A stretch of 64,000 nucleotides of DNA, taken from contig JABRWF010000005.1 of NCBI GenBank assembly GCA_018343915.1, forward strand, positions 1,213,001 through 1,277,000, given 5' to 3'. Positions 24,854 to 37,396 of the stretch are shown one piece after another. The number at the start of each line of letters is the position of its first letter. Positions within the stretch are counted from its first letter, which is position 1. The notes below the pieces were generated by a model, which was not told the origin of the DNA, did no database searches, and saw nothing but the letters and a program-made list of their open reading frames with translations. This DNA comes from Agroathelia rolfsii. Taxonomy: Eukaryota > Basidiomycota > Agaricomycetes > Amylocorticiales > Amylocorticiaceae. A program made the translations under genes and the position numbers.

Positions 24854-25622
24854 TCTATCGTTGACAATAGAAAAAACGTGTATCAATCAAACTGTGAGTT
24901 TTTGGACCCAGAATCGCCATGATAGTGCAATGTGACATACGGCCTATCAGGTTCTTGACTGATTGCACTACATTAGCCCCATATCAACACAGAATGAGGA
25001 GACTGACGCCATTCATGGATGTCACCGGAAATATAAATGCATAGGTTGTGAATTACATACTGTACTGTATAGTAGTTGTATAGTAGATAATACATGTCAA
25101 CTAAGGAGCATACTAGCATATATTCTACATTACTGGTCTAGGCACCAGCATGGCTAACCATATGCATAATGGGGTCTAGTTTCTATTTGTAATATGAAAA
25201 TGTAGGGTAGTAATAAGATCGAAAGCCCGGTAGCAATTGAATAAGAATAAACAAACAGTAACCCACAAGGCAAAATAATAGTAAATGCGTTGGTGTGTAA
25301 CGAATGTCAAACCTGGCACGGCCGGCGAAGAAGAAAAGTAAAGAAGTAATGGAATGCCAGCCTGAAAGGAAATGAAGAAACTCGAATAAATAAAATAAAT
25401 GGAATGTATAAACAAGAGATGGTGAGAGATTGAGAAGTCGAAGCGAACCAAAGGAAGGACAGACGCTTTTATGACGGCGAAGCAATAAAGAAACAGTGAT
25501 GACAGACGAATAAATGAGAACGAATGTGGAAATGCGATTTGCAGTTGGGCTGACGAAGGAAATTGTGTAGGGTTCGAAGAAATATGGTCTATGACTCTGA
25601 TTGTACGTGTACCTGATTCTGA
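24854..25622. other. Intergenic spacer
   Basis: This holds the upstream region of the FMO gene and the 3' flank of the Dabb gene, both on the minus strand. It is AT-rich and I see no gene in it. Confidence 0.5.
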
Positions 25623-26372
25623 TTATCCATTCAAGGAGGTGCTGGCTGTAGAGTAAAAGGAGAACGCGCGCACACGTTTACGTGTGATCTGTAGGGTGGT
25701 TGTAGGGATACAATACGGTCGGTTGTCTGCATAAATGGGATTGAAGCAGTTAGTAAGAGAGTAAATGCAGAAGAGCATGCAGACTGACGAATTGATAGTG
25801 CACAGTAAGTTAGAGAGAGAGAAGTCGCAAGAAACCAAAATCAGGGTAGAGCAAATTATAGCTTTGCCCTGGCCTGCCTGGTATCGAGTTGGTATGACAG
25901 AAGACCCTTGACTGAGAGAGTAACGCGTGTGAATACTTTTGCTTATGCTGACGACAGGACAGGGAGACTGCATACCATCCATCAAGCGCTTCAAATCTCT
26001 CGTCAGTCTACGGTGCTCTTCACACTCAGTGTATTGTCTGAAGGCGTCTAGGTTTTCAAACTCGGCGAATAGAGCTAAAGCAAAATAATGAAAATTGAGA
26101 ATTAATGACTAAATTATGTTAATTAAGCATACACACCATACTCATATCCCTGAGTCAAGGCAAAGGACACTGGGGGCCCCACGTGGAAGCTTTTTACTGC
26201 AGGAATACGAGGCAACATGTCGGATGTTGAGCTGAAAGCCTGCTTTTGCTCTGACTCAGTCAAGCCGGGCTTGAACTTGAGGAAGGCTGGAAGTCGAAAT
26301 AAGCGATATGAGAACCCGCGCGTGGCTGAGTTTCAAAAGGCGCTTAGGCTTACCGAAGTGGTGAATGGCCAT
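25623..26372 (-). CDS. Dabb (stress-responsive alpha-beta barrel) domain protein, copy 1
   Basis: Minus-strand exons 26354-26372 (19 nt), 26137-26286 (150 nt) and 25976-26074 are well supported. A last exon 25623-25645 is tentative and gives 96 residues. The protein begins MAIHHFAFLKFKPGLTES and contains MLPRIPAVKSFHVGPPVSF, GYEYALFAEFENLDAFRQY and a C-terminal helix, which is the ferredoxin-like Dabb fold. Members are small dimeric proteins. Some are plain stress proteins and some act as polyketide cyclases (olivetolic acid cyclase type). The 3' end is uncertain: the proposed 330-bp last intron is a multiple of three and contains no stop, so a read-through version is also open. The first two exons have the same lengths as in copy 2 at 38074-38753, which shows common descent. 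Confidence 0.7.
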
Positions 26373-28071
26373 GGATACAAATAGAAAGAGGAAATAAAAA
26401 CAAGTAGCCCAAAGGCTGCCTTAAGGATACAATGAAGAGGGATGAAGATGGCAATGAAACCAGGTCACAGCACGGTCTAGTTATATACGATGTGCCCGCA
26501 TCGGGAGACGAGAAGGACGGAGTCATGGCAGTGATGCCGGGATTCTATCCTGTCCTAGACAGGGGGACGGCGCGGGACTATGTCCCTGTCTATTGTGTCA
26601 TCTTTCCATGCGTGTTGCAGAACCGCTGTCGTCACATTGCCGCCATGGAACAAGGTGTGTGGCAGATAAATTAATCTTGGTCTTGGATCCTGGGCAATTA
26701 ATTCCTCGCGACTGGCTGGGCACCCAAGTCAGATCACACACGCCCTCCAACTGAGCCCGTTGTCCTCTCAATGTGAGACAAGCAACGAGCAGGAATGGGA
26801 CCACTAAGGAAACAAGGAATTTTGCTGTGGCCTGTGTAATCATCACGACCAATGAACAGCACTATAGCAACGCTAATAGGAACGGATCCGCCGGAACCCA
26901 TCCTTTGGTGGCGCTCAGGCCGGAACCGCAGCCGTAGCCGGGAAACTCCCCGCTACGCCGGCGGAGTGGCACTTTGAGCCGTCCTTGAACCTATTGTCTT
27001 AGCACCTTCCTGAACGTTAGATCCTATGCTGTTTTGCCAAGGTTCGAATACAAGGCATGTGCATACAAACTACATATTTGCAAGGGACAAAAAGCAGGGC
27101 AGCCTCCAACCCACTTGCAGCGTGAAATACCTTTGCCTTACATGGTATTCCATTCCAGACCGGTTGATTGAGACAGTGACGGACAGCAGACGTCAGTTAC
27201 GCTATGCAATAAGTAAAATATGATTAATCAACGTTCCGTGGGAATCGTTCTTTTTCATTTTTTTCATTTTTTTTTTTTTCACTCTTTGGGTCATTCGAGG
27301 CGGGCCGCTAATGATGACATACACACTAACTCACGCTTAATAAATCCCGGCTCCAGGACAATTTACCTTTTGTTCCAAGCAGGACCGATCGATAAAATGG
27401 AAGACGCGGAGTGGACACCACCAGCCCTTAGTGGCCCAATAAGGAGTCAGACTTGGTAGGGCGACAAGGCGTTAACTCAGCCAATAGTCTTGCCAGTATG
27501 GAGCAAGCCACCCTGCGAAATTACGCCGACCCGCACTAAATTAGTGCCAGCGACGGGAGGCAACGACACGCATAACCAGAACGCGATGCCGCGTCAGACG
27601 GTGCATAGATTGTGTGAAACAGCGCCGACTTTAGTATGTCTTGCACTTTGTATACTATCCACAACACTCTCTTACGAGTATTATAGTAAGTAAACGCTTG
27701 AAGATAGAAATACAAGGTGATGGAGATAGTACTCAGAGCTGGCACAGCATTGAGCACGTATGTGGCAACAAATAGCGATCTTAACGGAGGTGTGGACTTA
27801 CTCTATGAATCAAACAATGATTTCAATCAGCGGAAGTACCTGGCATGATTTTGGATCCGTATAAGACAGACCTGAGACACACCACTTCGGACAGTTTTGC
27901 CTGTGAAACACGCGCACGAGGTCCTGTCAGATCAAGGTACCCACGGTGGTGTGAGATATCTTAAGCATGACTGTATCGATCACGCGTCGCTGGTGCATAT
28001 TCCAAGGTGGTATACATTGTGAAACCTATCCAATCAGGTGCTTACACGGACAGAGAAACACATGCTAGCAA
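26373..28071. other. Intergenic region
   Basis: The upstream flank of the first Dabb gene and the 3' flank of the membrane-protein gene. A T-rich run lies near 27250-27285. Short minus-strand frames with hydrophobic stretches near 27540-27757 could not be built into a gene. Confidence 0.4.
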
Positions 28072-29043
28072 CTACTGGTACTTGCGCTCCGCTATTTGTT
28101 TTGCCGCAGCCTCGGCGAAAGTGAGAGAACGAATAAGATCCTTGCCTAGCCGGATCACAATCAGAGACGGAACAATGATCCACAGCCTTCAGGGAATGAA
28201 CTCTTAGTGCCTCATCAAGTGAATTCTAAAAATGACGAAAACCTACCCGTTCGGAATGATCCAGTAAACTATCAAGACATAAAGGCTGTTATGGCCGACG
28301 GCACATCCACTGCAGAAGTATTCCTGGAGCCAATAGAGTACCGTCTTGGATAGCGTCATCACGGCAGCTGCACTGCACCCACATTGTCAGATACTAGCAC
28401 CCCGACGCGATACACGCGTTCAAGAAATTATAAACGCACAATCCAATCAAGTTTGCTGGAGCCCATTTACCAACATGTGCGTAATAAAGATATGTTAGAT
28501 TCATCAACGTTTCAATTACATTTAGCGTAGCTGTGGAGCTATGCATCAATAGAGTCCTTGGCAACACAGTTTACTTAAAAATGCGTACATTGTGCGTTGG
28601 TGAAACCATCCTTGCGCTCTAATGAAGGGATGCCTGTGCGCATCGCGACATGAGTTAAATTTCATTACCTGAGCAATGTCAAAGTGTAAAATACCATAGA
28701 TCTGCAAGCATAAAAACGTCAAAGTGGACGAGACTATGAGTACATTCATGCAAAGATTGAGAAACTATAAGACATACATAGTCCACTTCCTGATAAATTT
28801 CATAAGGTTTCCATATCCAATGCAGATCACCTCCAACCATGGACCGGGGCCTAGCAAGAAACATAATCAGGCATGACTACAAACATGACTATGGGCGCTT
28901 GGCAACGAAGAAGCTGCCAATGTACTGCCTTGTACGTGTCCGGAGGCAACTGACCTCATGAAGCAATACCCCACATCCCAAAAAATGACAGGGGTAGTCA
29001 GGAAAAACCAGAGTGAGACCCAAGTGTAGGTTCTAAAAGCCAT
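28072..29043 (-). CDS. EBP/EXPERA-like multi-pass membrane protein
   Basis: Minus-strand exons 28955-29043, 28778-28850, about 28669-28701, 28440-28530, 28247-28372 and 28072-28186. The protein starts MAFRTYTWVSLWFFLTTPVI and continues WDVGYCFMRPRSMVGGDLHW, IWKPYEIYQEVDY, TLNVIETLMNLTYLYYAHVG, VMTLSKTVLYWLQEYFC, CAVGHNS and YWIIPNG, ending with LIVIRLGKDLIRSL and a basic tail. This pattern (about six membrane helices with conserved polar residues) matches a large fungal family resembling emopamil-binding proteins, often found in several copies in Agaricomycetes. The biochemical role is unknown. All junctions keep frame except exon 3 to exon 4, where one base is left over. A weak donor near 28654 would fix it; otherwise the copy is frameshifted. 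Confidence 0.65.
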
Positions 29044-30180
29044 TGGTGCAACCGCCCTGAGTGGGGAAATGGATCGAGTGGTATGTTCGATTTGCCTCCG
29101 TGCACCGTTGCTATGTGTGAACTTGTTCCAATCTGTAGTTTCCCAATCGGGTCATTTGTGGCCGAGAAATTGTGACAGGAACTGCACAGCCACGTACGTC
29201 GTGAGCCTGTCACGCTACTGCTGTCGTCACGGCGAGTTGGGATGGCAGCCTCAGGCTCATCCTGACCGTCACTGTCCGAGTCTGCTGTGTCCGTTGATGC
29301 AATAACGCTGGATGTCGCGTGGGCAATGGACGCGTCGTCAATTTGCGATTGGATTCTTCTCATAGACATCCTTCGTATATTCCAAAGCATTTCTATGGCA
29401 TCCGCATCTCCCTGTTCAAGTTGACTGGGGTGCCGCTCATTGTTCAAGGGTCTGCCTGCCAGTGGGTCGCTATAGGCACGTTCAAATTTGGCCTGGTGTG
29501 CAGCAGAGAAGACAGGTATATTTTGCATAGCGATGTGTATATCCAAGAGCAGAATAGCGATGAAGTTGTCAACAACAAAGAATCCTCGACATGAATGAAT
29601 GTAATGAATGTGAGCACTACTTGCAAGAAACGGTGTTGTCACGCGGCAGGCGGCTTATGATGGCAAAATGTAATCATAGTCCATCTGTGTAGTGTTCATC
29701 CACAGTCTATTCTATTCCGTTGGCACTGTTTGTGTGGATGGCCTGGGTAACCTCTAAAGCATCCATAAGTGATATGTCGAATTCAATAATATTTTTGCCG
29801 CCAGGAATATGTCCCGACCAGCGCTATTCAAGCTCTCGAGCTGCACTGTACTACCAGAATACATCAGAACACTTAATCGCTTACCTGACCATGTCCTCTA
29901 CTTCTTGAGCAGGTGGTCAATGGATGATGCGGATCAATACCGCGTATCTTAATGCTCTGTACTGTCGATCCTAGGCCGTTCTTCCAATGCCCAACCACAT
30001 ATATGGCATCACACATGATTCCTGCCAGTAATCCAAGCATCATACTTTAGCTCACCTATTCCTAGATTGACTCGGTCACATCATCTGGCATCAGTGTCAA
30101 TATACAAACCTTGCTTAATGCCATCGAAGACACCCATATAGTTATACCACTTTTAATTAGGAAGCAATGAACACGAGTTT
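29044..30180 (-). other. Unassigned coding-like stretches
   Basis: A minus-strand frame is open from 29642 down to 28998. It begins with a hydrophobic stretch (DNFIAILLLDIHIAMQ) followed by a polar, Ser/Asp-rich tail, and overlaps the start of the membrane-protein gene. Further upstream, pieces such as AGIMCDAIYMWLGIG and AGRDIFLAAKILLNSTYHLW occur near 30030 and 29830, but stops interrupt them. These may be the remains, or the poorly spliced 3' part, of another membrane protein. I recognise no family. Confidence 0.25.
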
Positions 30181-33100
30181 TCGTCGACTCTTGGGCTCTT
30201 GCATGCCAATCAGTAGGCTACTTGAGGTAGGGAGACCATTCCGCTGTGTCCTGCTTCACTCCTAGGAGGCCCTTCGTCGAGAGTATGCGCCTTCTAGTGC
30301 CTTCTTTAGCCTTTTTGCTCGAACCGCGCTTATGCGATCCCTCGGTTATTGAATCTGCCTTTTGAGTACATTGCTGCATTCATACTCATGAGAGTGCTTT
30401 TCCGCCTAATTCCATTAATACATAGAGCAGACCTCATCCTCACGCACAACTCCGTACATATTTTAGTTTCTTACCTCGGGTTTATCAATTCATACGCGTT
30501 CACACCCGTTCCTGTTCTTTGTTTGGCATCGGCTCTGGACTACATATGACCTGTTGCATTACTGACGTACGTTTCAATAACACGTTCTTTAAGGGCGAAA
30601 GGACCGCGGAGACGGCGAATATACTGCAGCCATCCTCGGCTCGATTTATTTTTCGCGGAGGACTGGACATTACAGTACACATAAAGGTTCATCGTGAACA
30701 ACGCGTATTTCTCGTTCTTTAAGCCCTGCCCACGCTCCGTCTTTGCTTTACATTAGCTCTCAAATAATCAAGGATACGACATCGTTTCATCAACTATGTA
30801 TCTCGGCTACCACCATTCGTCCTCGTCCCAACATCATGTCGATACATAGCTTTATTGACATGATCCTATCCCGGACGCGTCAGCCTCGAGTGATTGAACA
30901 CCATTGACCGTATTTTATGGGTGATGAAGTAAAGGGTGTCTGGGCTGATATCTCTGTCAAAGCTATGTATGTGTAATGACAACTTACGAGAACGGTAGCA
31001 CTAGTCTTGGTTTGTTTACAAGTTTATTATCACCGCTTCAGCTTTACATTTATAATACACATTCTCGGTGATCAAGCTTTCATAGGTAATTAAATCCCCG
31101 AAACCATTCTTTTTTTCCCTTTCACTGTCATATTTATTCTTTGGATGCTTCTTTCTTTCTATCGTCTTCTTCGTTTTCTGATCTTAGCTCCGCCGGTACC
31201 GAAAGAAGAAACTTATGGAAAGAAATGAGCAAGCAGGGCTTAATCAGGGTTTATAGGCTACCAGTGTGCGTACTATTTTCGAGAGAAAAAAAGCTAGTAA
31301 CTGAATAGTGTGGGGTAATGTTACTAAAACCGGCTCTTTTGGGGGAAGGGGGTGCTTGCCGTCGATTGACCCGTCGCGGCATCACAATTGCTACCACTTA
31401 CACAGAGTAGTGACTACATACACATGCAACATCAACACCACTATCTTTTGAGCGGCCTGATCTCTTGCAGCTTTTCCTTTATCTCGTTGTGTTGGAAGAC
31501 ACGTCAAACTGGACAGGTCTCGGGCATGATTGACCATGACTGTGTCCAACACAGAACATCATAGCACCTACTAGTGACGATGCAATCAATATCATCTGGT
31601 CGTGTGATGTTGGATCAGTGGGATAATGTTCCGCAAGTCGCATGCCGCATGTTTAGGAGCTTCACTTCTTCCATGTCTATTATCTCATGAGGTCCGAGTT
31701 AAACATAAGTTCCCGGTGGTCTTGTCTTGCGGTTAGGAGGCATGTGCGCGATAAAACAATCATGACCATCTATCGTACTTTATTGAGATGAGTATCAATG
31801 ACGTCTTTACCCATAGATCCGTGACCCACCCGGGGGCTTTATCTTGACCATGCTTTGGGCAAGGACTTCTTCAACTTCATTGGTGGGAGAGTTGATCCTT
31901 CTACCCGTGAATCGCAGGAATGAATGATCATGATTGTAACAACAGCAGGATATTCAAGTCCATATCATCACTAGTATATTTAGCTCGAGCCTTTTGCATA
32001 CTTTCTATCCACGTGTCAGCAGCAGAAGTGCCCCGTTCGTTTGAGTTTATTATCAAAGCTGGTTATCGCTCAAAAGTGACAAAAACCCCGCCCCCCAGAA
32101 ACGTGTACAACTGACACAGGGTAATCCAGCGCCACCATCAGCCGTTCTGGCCACGGTTGCCGCTATGTCGCGTCATATCACGCTTAAGAGTTATCCATGC
32201 GACCCCCAGGCATACACAATCCTGGTTTAGAAACGGTCCACATGCGCCATGACCATGTATTGAGGTAGTACAGCAGAAGGAAGGACTCAAGACGCACGGC
32301 ATACTTAATCGCCGGTTATTCGGCAGCACACTTGTCCCAAGGTTTGCTATACTAAGTACTATTAGTAGAGGCGCAGTACAGCGCTCCGGGACACCATCCG
32401 GATGGACTAATGTAAATCCGGAAAGGAGCTGGGTCGATGCCGAAGGAGCTACTGCTAGCACGTATTTACCAGTGAAACTAATGAAGATTTTGCCTTGTTC
32501 TTATTGTATGTATGACAGTAAATCGAACCGATCAAAGGGTCATGTAAATGAGAGAAGATTTTACTGATCTATCTCACTTGTGTCCATTGGGGCATTTAAC
32601 ATACACACTTGGATTATACACGGGACAAATAAGGGGCTGTAGAGTGAAAAACGAGGGTCCCCATAATGCCCCGTGTGCCTGGGAACGCAAATTATTCCAA
32701 GTCTGTTTTGTCTAGGCCTCTATGAAAGGCGGACATGTAACTACGCTGCGCGCGTGCTCAATAGATTCTTGTGCCTTTCGACAAAATAGCAAATTTGATT
32801 TGAATGGTGCCAAATAGAGGCAACACTAATCTTCACGTCCGATTGGTGGCCATCCAATATCCAATTTTAGGGCGATGCATGAACGGGGTGGAGATTCTTG
32901 ATGAAGCAATTATGACGACAGTTCCGCGTATCATGACCCACCATCCCTGGTGATGAAAAAAGATTTTCTGCCTTGGAACCACGATAACAGAGGATGATGA
33001 TCCATTATTATTTGTATTTTTTACAACGAAGAAAAAACAAGAGTATTCCGGCGAAAATGTAAAGAGGGACATTTGATACGAGCGAACAAGAACAAGCCAG

Positions 33101-33447
33101 TAAAGACTAGAGACCGAGATAAATAGAATAAGTCAATTCACCGTTGTCCGGGACAACAGACGAATATCGGAAGGCGGACAACAGGAGTGTGTAAGTGGAG
33201 AAAGTAAGGAGTGTCTTGGGATATAATATATGTGAATGAGTCGCAGTAGTAGTCGTAAGTCGACAAGGCCATGCGTCCCCATCCCGATAGGGTATGTCAG
33301 GAGGATTAAGTTTATTTTCCCCAGGTCGAATAGAAGTGCGAAGGTTGGGGAAAGGAGGGAATGCGCCGACGAACCAAGCGAATAGAAGAGTAGACAATCG
33401 CATTCTATTCGGAATTTTCATCGCCACTCGACACTGCGCCGACGCTT
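30181..33447. other. Gene-poor region
   Basis: About 3.3 kb with only short open frames on either strand, none with family motifs or plausible splice partners. I see no RNA gene or transposon ends. The last part is the 3' flank of the repeat-peptide gene. Confidence 0.4.
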
Positions 33448-33884
33448 TTACGCGTCGTCCTCACGAGGCTTCCACTCGCTATTACTTTGACGCTTCCACT
33501 CGCTGTTGTTCTGGCGTTTCCATTCACTGTTGCTTTGACGTTTCCATTCACTGTTGTTCTGACGTTTCCATTCACTGTTGTTCTGACGCTTCCATTCACT
33601 GTTGTTCTGGCGCTTCCACTCGCTGTTGTTCTGACGCTGAGGCAGTGTTTACATGAGCATCGAGTGATGCAATATTAATTGAAATATGTTTACTCACCGA
33701 GTCAACCTCACGGGCGTCGATTACGTCTGCACGAGCTGCAAGCTCATGATCGGCCTGTTGTTTGGAATGAATGATTAGGACATGTGCTTTAATAGTATAG
33801 ATAGATCCATTGAATGCTCACTATAGGGGCAGCGAAGACGAGAGAAGAGAGAGATGCAAGCAAAAGCAAAGCCTGGAAGCGCAT
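33448..33884 (-). CDS. Secreted Kex2-type tandem-repeat peptide precursor
   Basis: Minus-strand exons 33822-33884, 33698-33754 and 33448-33636 encode 102 residues, with both introns in phase 0 and good GTGAG(C/T)/CAG borders. Residues 1-19 are a clear signal peptide (MRFQALLLLASLSSLVFAA). Residues about 20-40 form a short acidic pro-region (ADHELAARADVIDAREVDS). Residues 41-96 are seven perfect-length eight-residue units, RQNNSEWK, five with core QNNSEW and two with QSNSEW, so consecutive units are separated by Lys-Arg. A short tail PREDDA ends the protein. Kex2 cleavage after each KR and Kex1 trimming would release hexapeptides with an N-terminal Gln (able to form pyroglutamate) and a C-terminal Trp. 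QNNSEW also contains an N-glycosylation sequon. The design matches fungal KEP/RiPP precursors and alpha-factor-like pheromones. The product and target are unknown. Confidence 0.8.
33469..33636 (-). repeat. Seven tandem 24-bp coding repeats
   Basis: Seven head-to-tail 24-base units, with mainly synonymous differences between units (AGT/AGC Ser, GAA/GAG Glu, AAA/AAG Lys, CGT/CGC Arg). The only amino-acid change is Asn to Ser at the second core residue in two units. Conservation of the protein with silent variation in the DNA suggests selection on the peptide and argues against a chance satellite. Confidence 0.9.
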
Positions 33885-34014
33885 TATATGATGTGTGGAG
33901 GTGTATTGGATAGAAGCCTGGTGTGACGGGGTCTATGAGAGCTCTTGAGAGAGGATGAGAGAGTGAGAGAGAAGCGGGACTGGTGAGGGAATCGGTGTGA
34001 TAGCATTAGGTGGG

Positions 34015-34021
34015 ATATTTA
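34015..34021 (-). promoter_or_regulatory. Candidate TATA box of the repeat-peptide gene
   Basis: On the minus strand the sequence reads ATAAATA about 130 bases before the ATG at 33884. A pyrimidine-rich leader (CTCTCTCACTCTCTC) follows it. The arrangement is typical for strongly expressed fungal secreted proteins. It is inferred from position only. Confidence 0.35.
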
Positions 34022-37000
34022 TTCTAAGTTGGCTCCTATGGAGGAAGCGTATACCAGAAGCCGACAGGAACAGATTCCGATGTCCCGTTGATTGCTTACT
34101 GCCTTTGGTTTCCAAGGCCCCTATCTATGCGTCACACCGTTTTCAGGGGGTCCGAGCCCTGCCCCGGGTCATCTCCCCTCTGCAGTGCAATTTCCATAAT
34201 CTTTTCTCCCTTTCTTGGCCCCTTGGCTATCATGACGGGTATGGTATCTGCCCCTGATTGGCCTGAGGTGAGTGAGCAAGAGCCAGGCCCTGTTGGCTGT
34301 GCATAATATAGCATGTACGTATGCAGCTTGGCACAAGCTTGTGTACTTTTTCTTTTGCTCAACCGGTGTCCAACATCGGCTGAGGAACAAACACAATATG
34401 GTATCCACGGCACTGCGGCCGAGCGTATCTTCCCGGAGATTCAAGCGGCGCTGCTGTTGCCGGCTTGTGGTGTGGAAGTCGTGCCTAGGTCGCTTGTCAG
34501 CGCGGCGCTCTGGTCACCGAACCAGCATTCATATCTGCTTACTGTACTACTACGACCAACAAGCCAGCAGCAGACCCGGGGAGTTGCTCCAATCCACGGA
34601 CCCAAATGTAAATACGCACTACTCATCATCATCATCCATCATCATCACCACAATCACACCATCAGCAGGACAGCGTCTTTCGTGAGAAGTGTTCTCGCAT
34701 CTTCTTTGGGAAATGGATCTTCTCTTTCTCAAATCACAAGAACCATGCATATCTTTTCTATCTCCCCACATGTCCGAGTGGAAAAATAAGTGTACATCTA
34801 ACATGATATAGCTACGTACTACCGCCTTCATCAACAACTCATAGACAGATGCGAACAAGTTTGAGCGTGCAAAATCCACCTTGACACGTATATTTCCTGC
34901 GGCTCTGTCACCAGACGGAGTAGATGGACGAACACACAGACTACACCAAGGCATTAGGTATCGCATTATTTTTTATCCACTCGTGATGCATAGGCTATTT
35001 TTTGCATCACCAGGACATCCAGGGTGGTCTTCTCCTTCTGCCGCGAGTAAGCTCGCGCCAGTCTATCATGAATCTATACGTGTAACCCTTCCTCTTTTTG
35101 ATCTGCCCCGTGGAAGGGAGCTGATGAGCGCATGGCCTGATGCCATTTTGGCGTAGAGGTAGAGTAAACAAGCCACTTATCGCGGTGGTGGTGGTGATGA
35201 TGATGATGATGGCAGATTGATGACCCCGAAAGTTTGAGCCGGGCCTTCCCTTCCGTCCCTTCTTCCACTGAGAAGAGAGGGGATACTAACAATTAAAAAA
35301 AAAGCTGGACAAACCTTGAGTATAACTGCAATAGTCGACCATACCTCGGCGTTCGGCTCTTGCGATAGCCTGCGCCCCTTTTCGCTTGTGGCTTTCGTCA
35401 GTCGCACCCGATCACTCGTCTGTTTCTCACTGAAAGCTTGTGTACGCGCGCGCGCTTGCTATACTCGCATGTACGCCGTAATACACGAGGCTGAGAACGT
35501 CTGACTCAGGGTATGTCACGACTGGACATCATGTATCATGTGCCTCGGAGAAAATGGAACTCTAGGCCTCCTTGGCTGCTATCATAGCTCTCTTGGGCAT
35601 GGACCTGATAAGTTATAAACAGCCGAAACGTTCCTCTACCGGGCCTGCCCACCATAGTGGTGTATAGCAACAATCCAATCAAATATTTGCCAAGGCTGGT
35701 AAAACGCTGTCCTTTCGTTACACAGGCACAAACACTTGCTGCTTGGACCTAACTGTAGGTCGATTTATTGCAGTGAGACGGTCAATCATCGCAGTAATCC
35801 TGAGAACGATCTGAATATATGCCCTGTCAGTGAGGCAATTTGTGGGTGTCCCAGCTTGATGATCCTGAATCCATAAACCATTCACTCCTATTATCCTCCT
35901 GTACACAAGACTGGAACCCATCCATCCATCAATGTTCTTGGGTATAAAAAGTCCTATTCTGTTCTCTTGATTTCCAGAAAGTGGTTTTTCTCAAGGCTGT
36001 GCCGCTGTCATACATTCCGTAGATGTACACCAACACAATATATGCGTACAGTTATGATTCGTAACGTATATAATTGACGTCATTCATCAGCATCACTATC
36101 AGCGGGAACGTCGTCCGTGTTTGACATGGGCAGCCAAAAGTTAAAGGCAGCTCACGTGGTGGTGGAAAAAGCTTGTGTGGACCACACGCTAAGCTTGGTA
36201 GTTATCATATGTAAAGCAACGATTGGTGATCTCCAGTTGTAGCCCCTACACTGAATTACATGCACCTTTGTTTTATTATAGCGTCGAGAATAGGAGAATG
36301 AACTATATCCCTATTGCCGTGAATCGCTATGTCTAACCAAAGGGGGTTTAATCAGGAAGGAGATGTTATATTTGTGGATGCGTATGACCTATGAAAGGGA
36401 ATTCTGGGTGATAGCGCAGTTTGTACATATTAAGATGCACGTGATGTATGCACTCCAGGGTGAGATGAGGGACCGTTATTATTAGCCGAGTAACGATAGG
36501 CGTGGAAATATAGAATTGTAAATGATAATAACAGTGCCAACAGACCACCGAATCGCTGGGGATGCGAAGGCTGCGGTGGTAGAGTGAGGTTGTCCGTCGA
36601 CAGCAGATTAACGTGACCCCTAGAAAAAACAGTGATTGATGCTCGTCCAAACTCGTAAGATATCTTTATAGATTTTTATTTGGCGTTGTGAAATAGTTGT
36701 GTATGCCCAGAGGTATCAAATGGGGATTGGGTTTATCAGTGTTCAAGTATACACTTTTACGACGTTGCCGGAATACCGATTCAAGCCGTAAATATCGGCC
36801 GAATGTAGCGGCTCTTCGAGAGATATACACGGCTCATTGTATACTTGTCAGCTCATGTTATCACAGAAGGTCAAAAGTGCAGGCTTCTATTGTCTTCTCC
36901 ATGCCCGTAGATTATAACAATCTCTTCTGAACTCATTTCCAAACTCCAGTGGGCCAGAAAAAGGTGATGTTTGAACTAAGGCCGTGAATGCGAAGAATAG

Positions 37001-37396
37001 GATGCGAAACATCGCAGAAAGTGAGGGATTTTTTTTTTTTTGATGGGAGTTGTTGCGCTACCGCCTGGTCGTGAAAAGGATTCAGGGGCGGCATCGCATC
37101 GCATCGACTCGGGAATTGAAAATGAAAAGCTCGTTGAGTAATGATTGAACGCTGATGCAATGTTTATGACTTAATTTGCCCCCTGAAATGCATTCATTCA
37201 CACGCAAATCAACGGGACATGGGAAGTGTATAAAGAGACAGGGGGGATGAAGAAAGCAAGTCACATTAACATGTGAGAGGCACTGAGGGGCGAAATTCAA
37301 GCTTTGTTGGGGGTCAGTACGTCTGGTTGGCGAGTGCGGATGCTCGGACGTGGATCGGTTATTTCGTGCCGGAGGCTCCAACGAAGCGCAGCTGCG

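Noticed and set aside
30181..33447. A transposable element in the gene-poor stretch
   Set aside because: No terminal repeats, transposase or integrase motifs were seen.
33469..33636. Possible CRISPR-like array
   Set aside because: The units are contiguous with no spacers, and they are in coding frame.
33294..33678. Plus-strand frames through the 24-bp repeats (Cys-rich and Val/Leu-rich repeats)
   Set aside because: Only the minus-strand frame joins to a signal peptide through in-phase introns and shows silent variation between units; the plus-strand frames are shadows.
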